Assembly: GCF_047948215.1 (NCBI RefSeq)
Contig: NC_134455.1
Coordinates: 149,774,575-149,838,574, forward strand
Length of the DNA: 64,000 bases
Direction: 5' to 3'
DNA from: Lycorma delicatula
Lineage: Eukaryota; Arthropoda; Insecta; Hemiptera; Fulgoridae
Shown piece by piece: positions 34,630 through 45,350 of the stretch. The notes beneath the pieces were generated by a model. The model did not search any database. It saw only the letters and a list, made by a program, of their open reading frames with translations, and was not told the origin of the DNA. The stretch's first letter is position 1, and the number at the start of each line of letters is the position of its first letter. Position numbers and translations under genes: made by a program.

Positions 34630-35263
34630 GTTTTCTTGAATTTTTACGGGCATCGACTACTAAGGTTATTAGCCCTCGTCACATTCTTAAAGGAAATTAG
34701 TATCACCATCAGGATCGTCACATGTAAGGGTGTAAAGGGCCCTTACATTTTATTTAAAAGCACAAAACTACACACACAAAAACATTAAAACAAAAATAAC
34801 AAAGACGAACACAATACTTACGGGGTGTAAAGGGCCCCGATATTAAAATTTGAGATAAGGTTCCCAAAAGACCATGAATTAAAAATTACAAGTTGTCAAT
34901 ACCATTATCTGCTTCTACCTGTCTCGTTTATTAGTTTGTTTAAGCACCCTCGGGGCGACCAGACCGCCGTTGAGCAGTATATCAGTCGCGCCAGGGTGCC
35001 GTGGCAGTTGACTCCTCCTTATTAATATGCTACAAGCATCCATTGCACTTACCCATTGCCTCGCGCCCTCAGTTTACCCTTGAGGGTCCCCCATGCCATC
35101 ATTGGACACACCCCGACACACTGCTCTTGAGTGCAGAAGAGCCAGGATGGCCTAGCCAAGAGGGCTACCTCCCGTCACTATACGTGCCACGCTTCGAGAC
35201 TCCCTTATATATATATAAAACTACCGCTTAGAGATTCTTTTATCATAGCTTTAAATTTTCATT
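34630..35263 (-). other. 3' UTR of the I-like element
   Basis: Non-coding sequence between the ORF2 end and the (TAAA)n tail. It has a GC-rich part (34940-35210) and two copies of a gtgtaaagggcccttac-like motif (about 34730 and 34828). A short TATATATA lies near 35208. Open frames here are chance. Confidence 0.65.
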
Positions 35264-36438
35264 TTATAGACTTTTAAGAAGTCCACTGGCGTGTAAAAAT
35301 GCAACTATATGTTCTTTATTTCCATTATCCAGATCAGCAGTAATATCATTTCTAAGACGGAACCTCTTTCTGAGGTCCTCATATATGGTACACTCTTCTA
35401 TTAGATGCTTGATTGTCAGTGTTTTATTACAAACACCGCACATTGGTCTCTCTTCGCCGGTTAACAAATATGAATTTGTCAATCGCGTGTGACCGATTCT
35501 AAGTCTGGTCACCGCTACTTGTTCACGGCGAGTCAACTTAAAGTCGCCTTTCCATTTATATGGAGAAGTTTTTACTGAGTTTAATTGTGTATTTAAACTC
35601 CTCCATTCAGTATTCCACTTGTTTTTTACTACGTTAGTTAGACAGTTTTTAACATCTGCCACTCTTACAGGAAATGCATACAAATGATCGCAGACTGTTG
35701 CTTTTCTGGCAGCTTCGTCTTCGCTCTCATTACCTGTAATACCAGCATGCCCTGGAGTTCTATACAAATGTTTTATACAAATAAACATCGCTGTCCTCGT
35801 TGATTTAGAACATATAAAATGGACAGGATGTTTGCAATTAGGACATCCTTAATGTTCTTGTTCCGAATTGCGACAAGTGCACTTAAAGAATCGGAACATC
35901 ACTCTCTCTTCGCAATAGTGTTCAGTGTAGCGAAGAGCTTGCTGAATTGCAGTAAGTTCTACCGTGTAGACACTGGCTACATCTGGCAGTTTCCAAAAGT
36001 CGGCTTCTCCATTTACATATATGGAGCATCCAACACCATGTTCGGTTTTAGAACCGTCAGTATAAATTCTAATATGTTCTTCGTAACTACTGACGGTTGC
36101 CAAATTTCCTGTTGGATGATCACTGCTGGTTTCTTTTTTATTTCTCCTTGAGAGAGATCCAACCTTGTATTTTCCGCTGGCAAGATCCATGGCGGTATTT
36201 CTCTAGTAGAAATTGCTAATGTATCTGGAATGGCAATTTCGTATTTACTTCTTAATTCGTGGTACCTAATTCTGGCTGGTCTGGAATAGGTAGCACGACG
36301 TTCGTATAATGCAGCCATAGGATGGTTGTTGAATGGTTTATTATTTGTATGGGCAGGAAAAGCCCATATATTTGCTGCGTATCTTAGTAAAAGGATCTCT
36401 CTTCTATAATGTAGTGGCATTATTCCGGCTTCAGACAT
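35264..36438 (-). pseudogene. I-like ORF2 RNase H and C-terminal Cys/His tail, frameshifted
   Basis: 36438-36013 carries the RT-RNase H linker (LPLHYRR-type text such as IMPLHYRREILLLRYAANIW). After a shift, HIRIYTDGSKTEHGVGCSIY and SVYTVELTAIQQALRY show the RNase H Asp and Glu blocks. YRTPGHAGITGNESEDEAAR (35788 on) is the His-containing block with the final acidic residue region. Next comes LTRREQVAVTRLRIGHTRLT and MCGVCNKTLTIKHLIEEC, a terminal CCHC motif. Two frameshifts break the segment. Confidence 0.87.
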
Positions 36439-36500
36439 CAGACTAGTCGCCGGACTTGTGCGGAAAGCGCCTGTTGCATATCTTATTCCGCTATTATGAA

Positions 36501-37724
36501 TTACGTCCTTACATGCGACTTCCTAGCGGATGAATATACAATGCATCCGTAGTCGAGTTTCGATTGAACCAATGCCTTATACAATCTCAATAATGTCTCT
36601 TTGTCTGAGCCCCAATTTAAGTTCGATAAACATTTTATAATGTTTAGGGCTCTTTTGCATCTATCACTCAAGTCCTGTATATGTAATCCCCACGTAAGGG
36701 ATTTATCCAATACTAGTCCTAAATATCTTACGTTGTCTTTATATTGTATTGGATTATCACCAATTGTCAACGCAGGACTTTGATGAGGAATTCTCTTCCT
36801 ACAAAAGTGTACACAGCACGTTTTTTCTGGTGAGAATTGGAATCCGTTATTCCTTGCAACTTCATTTAGAGCGTTGATCGCTCGTTGCAATTTGTACTTC
36901 ACCATAGCAGTCTTGTTCCTGGCATACACAATTGCCAAATCATCAACATAGACGCTTTTGCTGATTTCTACTCGAATGGCTAATATCAATTTATTAATGG
37001 CGATGGTAAACAAGTTACCGCTCAACGGCGAACCTTGTGGTATGCCATTTTCCATAATTCTTACAGATGAATATTCATTATTGACTCGTACTTGGAAAGT
37101 ACGGTCATTCATATAGTTGCTCAGTAAGACTGGCAAATTGCCACGAATGCCCCATTCATGTATCTGGAGCATTATACCATGACGCCAGGTCATATCGAAA
37201 GCCTTCTGAAGATCAAAAAAGACTCCGACGCAATGCTTCCTTGTGATAAAGCTGTTATATATAACGTTCTCGAAGTTGATCATTTGATCAGTGGTAGAAT
37301 GGTATTGCCGAAAACCTGTTTGATACGGCGATATCAGGTTTTCTTTTTCCAAAACCCAGACGAGTCGATTATTAATCATTTTTTCGAATATTTTTCCCAT
37401 AGCGCACGTCAATGAAATAGGACGATAGCTATTGGGATCTGTTAAATTTTTATTTTTCTTTGGTACTGGAACAACGTGAGCTTATTTTCACTGCTGCGGG
37501 TACATTCCATCCCGCCATATTTGATTATAAAGTTCTAATAATCTGCGTTTTGCAGTGGTATTCAGCTGCCTGATCATATTATAATGGATTTCATCCGGAC
37601 CAGCAGCTGTCTTGCCTGCTTTCTGCAACGCTTTCGCGAATTCTTCCATTTTAAATGGTACATTATAAGAGTAATTATACTCAGTTCTGAAGTTTAATAG
37701 ACCTTCAAGTTCTTCCTTTTTCAT
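36501..37724 (-). pseudogene. I-like ORF2 reverse transcriptase domain with two nonsense codons
   Basis: The segments 37724-37488 and 37412-36501 are in one frame, separated only by TGA (37490-37488) and a TAA two codons on. Blocks seen: KTAAGPDEIHYNMIRQL, the VPKK...SYRPISL block between the segments, PYQTGFRQYHSTTDQ, VGVFFDLQKAFDMTWRHGIM (motif A), GIPQGSPLSGNLF (motif B), KSVYVDDLAIVYA (the YVDD catalytic motif) and VRYLGLVLDKSLTWGLHI. A frameshift relative to the endonuclease lies near 37722. This is the best preserved RT in the window. Confidence 0.88.
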
Positions 37725-38430
37725 TTGAAAATCTTCTTCGTAGTTGGCCGTTTTGCTGGCCTTCTTCTTTTTTTTTTTACAATTTGCACCGGGAAATGAT
37801 CGCTTCCATGCAAATCGTCTAAAACATGGAAGCTGTACCTCGGTGCTATCGATCCGCTTATCAGTGCAAGATCTATACAGGACGTCGATCCATCTCTGCC
37901 ATTGAAAAAGGTTCCTGACCCAACGTTTAAAAGCATAAGTTCAGAATTCATCAGGAACCTTTCCAATTCTCTTCCGCGGGGATCTACTCGATCCGATCCC
38001 CAGAGAGAATTATGAGCATTAAAATCACCCACCAGTAAAATAGATGGGGGAAGCTCAGAAATTAGTCGCGCTATTTCATCCTCTTTCCAATCAAAATTCA
38101 GCAAGTATATGCTGCAAACAGCGACCTGAAGCGGACGCTTCATTCTAATGGCGACCGCTTGCAGGTTTGTATTTAGATCAACAGCTTCGGCGGTAGCTCT
38201 GGTCGATGTTAGTATAGCTACTCCACCTCTAACTCTTATATTTGGCGGTTGATCTCGCCGAAATGTATCATATCCTTTTAATTTAAATTTGTCATTTCGG
38301 CTGAAATGTGTTTCTTGCAAACATATACAAATCGGGTCTACATCATGTACCAAGCGTTGGAGCTCATGGAAGTTTGAAAAACATCCATTGATGTTCCATT
38401 GTACTATCGACTCGCTGATTTTAAATTATA
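37721..38430 (-). pseudogene. I-like ORF2 endonuclease domain
   Basis: It starts near 38430 with IVQWNINGCFSNFHELQRLV, the usual N-terminal WNING block, then ICICLQETHFS (catalytic Glu), VGDFNAHNSLWGSDRVDPRG (GDFNAH), STSCIDLALIS and LDDLHGSDHFPVQI (SDH). All catalytic blocks of an APE-type endonuclease are readable. The frame is continuous from about 38353 to 37721, so this domain is essentially intact, although the 5' start of ORF2 is not clear. Confidence 0.87.
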
Positions 38431-40140
38431 TTATAGCCTAGGTTTTTCCTTCGGCCATCCTTTTTTTCTTTTTTTCTCCATCTTACGAACAAAATCGTGT
38501 TCGTGGAGAAGGTCGTCGTCCGTAAAGCTTCCAGAATCCGAATCGGATACCACCGAATCCGCCGACGACGACGGGGATGGATCGTCACCGGTTACAGGCG
38601 CCGATTGTGGGGTGGCAAACTGGCCGACCCCAGACACGGGGGTCGCACCGGTTACCGCCTGTGGAAGGGGGGGACACTCGTCCCCCCTGTGAAATTTTTT
38701 GTGGCCTCTGAGGCTTAGAGGCCACTTCAGTTACTGGAGGCTTGGGGGCCTCCATAATAGACTCTGTAGCTGTTACTTTCTTTTCATCAACTAAAATCTC
38801 ACCAAGACGGACTTGGATTTCAGGTTTAGCGTCCGTTTTCTTCTGTACTGGAGCAACTTTCTGTTTCGGAAATGTGTCTTCAGGAGGCTGTACAATTATT
38901 CTTGGCTTAACAGATTCTTTAGTGCTGAGAGGCTTCATTTTATTTTCAATGATCCTCTCAATTAAGCCAGCCAAGGTAGCTGCAAGTTTGTTGATGATTG
39001 CATTCTCATCAACAGCCACTGGAACAGGAGCAGCCGCAGCCTGAGCATAGGTTGTTGTTGTTGCTCTAGGTCTGCGGGCGTTTACGATCTTCTTTGCTTC
39101 GAAGTAGCTGACCTTTTGCAGGGTTTTTACTTCCTGCACAGCCACTTCGTCTTTGTAGACACGACAATTCCTGGATCTACATGAGTGCTGTCCCTTGCAA
39201 TTGATGCATGTAGGGGGCTCTTTGCACGACTCTCCCTCATGCACCTTTTCGCCGCACACGCATATTTGCGTTCTCTCACATTTGAAAGCGGTGTGGCCAA
39301 AGCGTTGGCACTTGAAGCATCGCATTGGCTGCGGGATAAATGCCCGCACATCCAATCGATGTATCCCCGCTCTTATCTTCTCCGGCAAGGTAGGCCGGTT
39401 AAATGTGAGAACATGAGAGGCTGAAGGTAGGATTTCGCCATTCCTCCTCATGTTCAATCGGCGACACTCTATTACTCCTTGTGATGACAACTCCTCAACA
39501 TTTTCTTTTCTTGCTCCGAGCAATTTAGAAGATCCCGATAGACGACCACACCCCTTGAGGTGTTGAGCGTACCGCGTGGATCGACACGTACAGCCAGTTC
39601 TCCAATCTTTTTAAGCCCTAGGATCTTTTGAGACTGGGCATCTTTTACAGTCTCAACATGAAGTCCCGTGAAGGTCTTCCTTATTTCTTTAACAGGGCCT
39701 CCAGCGCATTTGTTTATCTCCCGAGCGATGAGAAAAGGACTCACCCTCGAGAAATTTCCATCCTCCTTTGTAATGACCAAATATTTGGGTTTCGGTACAT
39801 TACTACTCTTAAAAAAAGTTTTTTGTAAGCTTTTTCTAGCCTCAATCTCAATCTTTCCTGATTCTACACTCTTTCTCCGTTTCGCCTCAGGCGAAACGGC
39901 TGGTTCCAAACGAGGGTGTTTTCGTGAAACCTCTGCCACGTTAGTTTGTTCAGGAATATTCATGAATACCCCTTCTGTAGCAAGGCTAGCCGCCGGGGTA
40001 CACCCCCACTCCAGGGCTAGTAACCTTGGAGGTCCGATCCAGTACTCCGGTGGAACCGGCATATGTTCTGGCAGAGAGCGCATGCGCAATCTCTGCACTG
40101 ACTCCAGGCTCCTACTCACCGAAGCTTTCAGAGCTCCCAT
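38431..40140 (-). pseudogene. I-like ORF1 (gag-like RNA-binding protein), frameshifted
   Basis: The first segment (40140-39472) includes KPKYLVITKEDGNFSRVSPF and an RNA-recognition-like region typical of these gags (VKEIRKTFTGLHVETVKDAQ). After one frameshift near 39500 a long frame carries MRCFKCQRFGHTAFKCERTQ, then CVCGEKVHEGESC and CINCKGQHSCRSRNC: three zinc knuckles. A Pro/Lys-rich tail follows. The last part (38637-38431) is in a third frame, acidic and serine-rich, ending in a Lys-rich stretch (KMEKKRKKGW). Few defects are present. The protein would coat element RNA. Confidence 0.85.
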
Positions 40141-40498
40141 GCACCGACATACATGGGCACCATTGCTACATGCTTGCCATCACAGGGAGCATGTGGACAA
40201 CGGAAGAGTCTCTGTTATACCTGCAATAACATTGACCCCGGCCGCCACATCGCCAGCTCTATATATGGTGTGAGTCCATTTCCAAGTCATAAGTAATTCA
40301 TATCCTGCAGGTGACCGAAAAATCCAATCCATAAGGTGACCTGAAGATGGAGAAGGTCAAAAGATAAGCATATCCGAGGAATTTACTCGGAGCCCCGTTA
40401 GCCAGCTATATGTATTGCACATAAGTACAGCTGTTGCCGCCCTGGACGTGGAACGTAGATGTTGTGTTCCGGACGTGGGGATTACCTACCTCAGGGCT

Positions 40499-40509
40499 GT
40501 AAATTTATT
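40499..40509. repeat. Target-site duplication, right copy
   Basis: gtaaatttatt matches the left copy at 34598-34608 exactly. It marks the 5' end of the minus-strand I-like element at 40498. Confidence 0.8.
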
Positions 40510-40749
40510 AAATAGTTAACAAAAATTTAAAATATAGAGTATTGCATGATATATTATAGGATATAGACTTATTAGACTAATGCTGACATTTCAAAGGCAA
40601 GAATCATGAGAGTATTTTAAAGCGTATTTTAATTCTCGTATCAAAAGGCAAACTCCTTTAAATTTCGAAGGTCTAACGACTGTCGGCGATAAGTTACATG
40701 TTAATCATTGTGTATTTTCGAAAGTCTGCATTGTAAGAGATAGTGCGGG

Positions 40750-42205
40750 AAACTGAAAAACTCTATATAACGAACCTCGATATTGAAAGCCTCGACTTTA
40801 CAATTTTTTACTGCACCGTGACATTTTAATAAAATTACGTATAAATTTACCCCTATTTAACGTATTCATACCTCTACATAACGATATTGTTACATACTGC
40901 TTATTAACATAATACAGTATGTAGTAACATCAGTAATTTTTACGAAACGTTTTTGAAAAATAACGACATGAAATTTAATATTTTTGGACAGCTATCTAAG
41001 TTTAAGGTGGTTATTCTTTTGATTTACGCACCTAAATTGCACCTGTATACAAAGTATTCTTGACAACGGTAAAAAATGACAGGTTATTTTTATTGAACTG
41101 GCAAAGCGAAAATTACCAACATTTATTTCTATTATAACCCATTAACAATGAAATTCTAGCAAAAGATTTAAACACATTTTCTGCAGTTACTGTCTGCCTA
41201 TAGATTACAGAAGCGGAATTTCTCGAAATTCATTACCTAACGCAAAACACTAAACTTGCTGCGCAAACGTTTATTCATTTATCCAAACGAGATATTTATC
41301 TACAATACGTAGACATAACAACCAGAATTCTTAGAAAAAATTTAAAACATACTCCCTTTATGTTCAGTGCATACATACAGTTCAGCAATATTTTTCCTCG
41401 GATTAATTCAGTTGGTCTCTGTCTTCGGATTAAAATTAGCGTTACACACGAAGTTGACAAAGCTCATTGTCAACAAATTTAAAAAATCGGCACGTGATAC
41501 TACAAGAATGAAACCGGCGTAAAGAAATTTAGTGAGAAAAAAATTAAAAGCTATGATGATATCGACGAAGCCATTTTAAAATGGATGACAGTAATGTGCG
41601 AAAAAAGCTTCCGTTATCCGGTACATTAATTAAAGAAAAATCCTGAAATTTGGAGCCGCATTAGGACACAAAGAATTCCAAGCCAGCAACGGGTGGTTAG
41701 AGAAGTTTAAAAAAGGCATTTTGTTATTCATAAAGTAATTTCTGGAAAAAGTACAAGTGCTAACGTAAGTGACTGTAAAATTTGGAAACAGACTGTGTTG
41801 AAACCGATTTTAGAAGAATATCCACGAAAATATATTTTCAACGCGGAGGAGACGGGTCTGTTTTAAATGTTTACCCAGAAAAATGTTAACTTTTAAAAAT
41901 TATCCGTGCTTTGGTGGTAAATACAATAAACTAAGAATTACGGTGTTAGTGGCTGCAAACATGTTTGGGACTGAAAGATTTAAAATCTTGGTAATCGGCA
42001 AAAGTAAAACTCCGCGTTTTTTTTCGAGGAGTTAAATCTCTAGAGACAGACTACACATTTAAAAAAAAGGCTTTGATGCCTACCCACATTTTTATAGATT
42101 GGGTAAAAAAAGGTGGACAAACAGATTTCCAGACAAAAAAAAAAAATCGTACTTTTTTTGATACGTAATTTTACGGCACATCCTCCAAGGAATTTAATAC
42201 TTATC
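40750..42205 (+). mobile_element. Tigger/pogo-like transposon, 5' portion (copy A), decayed
   Basis: Near 40760-40890 AT-rich text with repeated ataacga and cctcgatat resembles pogo/Tigger ends. From about 41420 a CENP-B-type DNA-binding region appears (VNKFKKSARDTTRMKPA; then, in shifted frames, KSYDDIDEAILKWM, GAALGHKEFQASNGWLEKF). The DDE part follows: KPILEEYPRKYIFNAEETGL, LRITVLVAANMFGTERFK, LVIGKSKTPRFF and, near 42170, FLIRNFTAHPPR, where the second catalytic Asp has been lost. Sequence ends abruptly near 42205. Many frameshifts. It shares 41840-42205 with the inverted copy at 53.5-54.2 kb. Confidence 0.75.
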
Positions 42206-42209
42206 AAAT

Positions 42210-44230
42210 TTTTTTGGGTTGTAAGTTTATATATTCTATTATTAAATTTATTCACTATTGTTTTGCGTAATAAGTTACTGTTTTTCTATTTGCGAAAGTT
42301 ATTTTCCGTATAATTAATAATAATTTTCCATATTCTCTTATATTATTATTTTTATGCGTCATAACAGTCACATTATATCTTTACTGATGAATGTTATTTT
42401 AATAACATGCCTCACTATTACTGTAGAAATCGAGGGTGGCTGAAAAATTTATGGCTTAAACATTTTTATTTTTAGCTATGAATTTTTATAACTCGCAAAA
42501 TTTTTTTTTTGAAAGGCTGAAGGAAAATTACAGAAAAATAATTGTTGATTATTTTTTAAACTTACTGGATTTTGTGCCCCTGTGAAACGTGCAAATATTT
42601 ATAAATAAAATATGCCTAAAACTATAAAAATATTTATAGAATTTAACTAATAAGCTTTCCTTTCTCATCGTCCTAGAAAAATTTGAAGTTTCTTAGAACA
42701 AAGATATTTCATCGTTTTCCATATAATAGTATCAGTCAGGAATGTTGAGTGAAAAAAACTGAATTTTTTTTTTTTTTATAAGCTGAGCCATAAGCGCTTA
42801 AAATAATGAACTGCAAATTTTAATCTATCTAAATTTAAGTAACTAAATAGAATTATTATAATACTTTAATTAATGACGATCCGAGCTGGCGACTAAAGTC
42901 ATAAATAAAACTTAAAGTCGAATATACATACTTTGTTACCGACAGATTATTTCATTTTCAACACTGGTCGTTTTACCAAACAACAACAAGAGTGTCTGAT
43001 GAAGGTTATATTTTTATTGATGAGCTGATAAAAAATACAATGGTGTGAAAATATATTTCGAAATGTTTCTTATTATCTATCTATTATATTATCTAATTGC
43101 TATCTAAGTATTACTGTTGTAGCCTTTAGTCGTCAGCAATTTGTCGCTGAACATCTATATATTATGTTTAATATCATAGGCAAATAGAGTGATTGTTCGT
43201 TTTTCAACTTAAGTTCTCAGTAAAAATACATTTTTGCAAATCTTGCATTCAAATCTCTTTTTTATACTCACAAGTGTAAAATTTATCGTAACTTTGAATA
43301 CAGCATCAAAATTAGATCAGTAGTAATAATTCTACATTGTATTTTCAATAAATACTCCTACATATTTAATTCAAGTGCTGTATTAAATCGGTATTTTTAA
43401 TCGTAAAAAAAAAAAATTGTTCTGTAGTTTTTATGTGGTTCTCTTGACTTAATTAAGTGGGTTTGCTTCATCCAGTCGGTCTGAATATAACTGTGTACAT
43501 TTTTTTACTGGAAGGCGGTAAACTGTATTATGTAGCTTATAGCGCTTGAGCACACCGGTAATTTTACCGTAAGCTAAAAGTAAATAAGAGCATATGATTA
43601 ACATGAAAATGTGCAGTAGAGTAGAAAAATACCGTTTAATGATGTTAATATAGCCTATTTCCTTCATAATTATTATATGGAAAGGATGTTACCTAATTCT
43701 AGTTTAAAATGCATTTCTCACTGCTTATTGTTATTAATGCCACCTGAGCTTGTGAATGAAAGTAAAAGAAATAAATATAAAATAGACCTTTTTTTTTACT
43801 GTTTATCTTTTTTAATATCAAATTTATTTGTCCAACGATACAGAAATGATTAACATTTAATTATTTATTGGTATTATCGTCGTATCGGTCGATTGTTCTG
43901 ATAGTTTTGATACAGAATCGGTCGGATTTAAATAACCATAGAGATTTAAGCGCTTGTCAAACTTAACTCAGGTTGTAACGGCTTGTGATTTATTTAATCT
44001 AAAACATTACCTTTTATAAATCAATCTTTTCTACATTTTAATAGCAAAAACATAGCATAAATTGAGCTTAGCTATGGACTACTATCTGTGGGCTCACATG
44101 AAATCGTTTGTATACGAAAAAAATCTAAACTTAAAAATAAACTAAAATCTAAAAATTAAATCTAAAAATATCTAAACAAGAATTACTGACGAAAATTTTC
44201 AATACAGTTGAAATTATACGAAACAATCCT
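42210..44230. other. AT-rich spacer
   Basis: No exon, terminal repeat or transposon motif recognised. Several poly(T) and poly(A) runs are present. Confidence 0.5.
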
Positions 44231-44236
44231 AATGTG

Positions 44237-44263
44237 CAGGGTGTCCCATATAAAACGCAACCC
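44237..44263 (+). repeat. Left terminal inverted repeat of the mariner-type element
   Basis: Starts cagggtgtcccatataaaac. It pairs with 45324-45350 with a single mismatch. Confidence 0.9.
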
Positions 44264-44405
44264 ATTAATCACTTATCCATGAAATTTCAAAAGTCAAGCT
44301 AACTCCCCTACTCGTTACTGAAATGGACTCGTCCAACATCTGAAAATCGCAAAATTTAGAGAGACCGGTTCTGTTAATAACAAGGAACACAAAAGATCTG
44401 CGTCA

Positions 44406-45224
44406 GTGTTGAATACAGATACAGTCGCTGAAATCAAAGATCGATTACTCGCCTCGCCAAATAAATCGATCAGACGTTTGTCTGCTGAAATTAATTTGTC
44501 TAAATATACTGTTCATCGGGCGACCAAACGATTACAATTACGACCTTATCGCATTCAAACGGTACATCGACTTCTTGAGCCCGACAAAGAAAAACGACTA
44601 CAATATTGTCAACGGTTCCGTCGATTTCTACGTGAGGGAATTAATGTTATGGATTCGTTATTTTTCACAGATGAAGCACGGTTTCATTTGGATGGCTACG
44701 TAAACAGCCAAAACAGTAGAATTTGGAGGGATGAAAATCCCCACGTTTATCACGAAAAACAATTACACCCGCAGAAGTTGGGCGTGTGGTGCGCGATATC
44801 GCGGAAGAAAATAATCGGTCCTATTTTTTTCGAGTACACCATTAATGCAGAACGATATCAGAATATTTTATTTCGGTTCATTGCACTCTTGGAAGAGGAA
44901 GACAGACACAGCTGGCTACAACATGACGGTGCGACATCGCACTACGCAGGTTCAACTTCTGATTTCGTTGAGGAATTCTTTGTTAATCGTGTTATCGGTC
45001 GAGGCTTGTGGCCACCAAGATCTCCAGATTTGACTGCAACGGATTTTTTTCTACGGGGTTACCTCAAAGAAAAAGCCTACAGCAACAAACCACGAACACT
45101 TGAACAATTGAAAGTCAATATTGAAGCTATATTAAATATCCAGCCACAAACTTTGAAAAAAGTTGCAAGAAACGCTGTAAAAAGAACTGAAGCTTGTATT
45201 CAAGAAGATGGCGGCCACTTCTAA
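44406..45224 (+). CDS. mariner/IS630-type transposase, N-terminally truncated
   Basis: The frame is open from about 44322 (after TGA at 44319-44321) to TAA at 45222-45224. No ATG opens it; 44406 is GTG, used only as a landmark. Numbering from 44406, a helix-turn-helix spans about 5-45 (SIRRLSAEINLSKYTVHRAT). The catalytic domain has Asp89 in FFTDEARFHLDG, Asp174 in LQHDGATSHY and a third Asp at 213 in SPDLTATDFFLRGYLK, with 38 residues between the second and third. The family normally has another helix-turn-helix and about 60 more residues at the N terminus. Only a remnant (AKFRETGSVNNKEHKRSAS) precedes 44406. The enzyme would cut and paste the element by its terminal repeats. Confidence 0.8.
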   Translation: MLNTDTVAEIKDRLLASPNKSIRRLSAEINLSKYTVHRATKRLQLRPYRIQTVHRLLEPDKEKRLQYCQRFRRFLREGINVMDSLFFTDEARFHLDGYVNSQNSRIWRDENPHVYHEKQLHPQKLGVWCAISRKKIIGPIFFEYTINAERYQNILFRFIALLEEEDRHSWLQHDGATSHYAGSTSDFVEEFFVNRVIGRGLWPPRSPDLTATDFFLRGYLKEKAYSNKPRTLEQLKVNIEAILNIQPQTLKKVARNAVKRTEACIQEDGGHF

Positions 45225-45323
45225 CATTTACTCTAAATGTAAGGTAATAGATGGTAATAATAAAAATTACATTTACATTTACACATGCCTTTTTATTATT
45301 TCAATACCTACCAATATAAAGTT

Positions 45324-45350
45324 GGGTTGCGTTTTATATGGGACATCCTG
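45324..45350 (-). repeat. Right terminal inverted repeat of the mariner-type element
   Basis: Reverse complement begins caggatgtcccatataaaac. It is followed by TA, a candidate target-site half. Confidence 0.9.

Larger units (their letters stand above)
34609..40498 (-). mobile_element. Full-length I-group (I/Nimb-like) non-LTR retrotransposon
   Basis: On the minus strand the order is: 5' UTR (40498 to about 40140), ORF1 with zinc knuckles (40140-38431), ORF2 with endonuclease, RT, RNase H and a terminal Cys/His motif (38430-35264), a GC-rich 3' UTR and a (TAAA)n tail at 34601-34630. An 11-bp duplication flanks both ends, so this is a complete insertion, not a fragment. RNase H after the RT places it in the I group of clades. 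Only a few stops and frameshifts disrupt it, so it is the youngest large element here. Confidence 0.88.
44237..45350 (+). mobile_element. mariner-superfamily DNA transposon with 27-bp terminal inverted repeats
   Basis: Bases 44237-44263 and 45324-45350 are inverted complements with one mismatch in 27 (core gtcccatataaaacgcaaccc). They enclose a single transposase frame. The element is 1114 bp. Superfamily members insert at TA. The right flank is TA, while the left flank is TG, which may be a mutated TA. The N-terminal codons of the transposase are missing, so it is probably not autonomous, but high terminal-repeat identity and a long open frame indicate a fairly recent insertion. Confidence 0.85.

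Noticed and set aside
34630..35260. Plus-strand 76-codon frame as a small gene
   Set aside because: Falls in the 3' UTR of the full-length I-like element.
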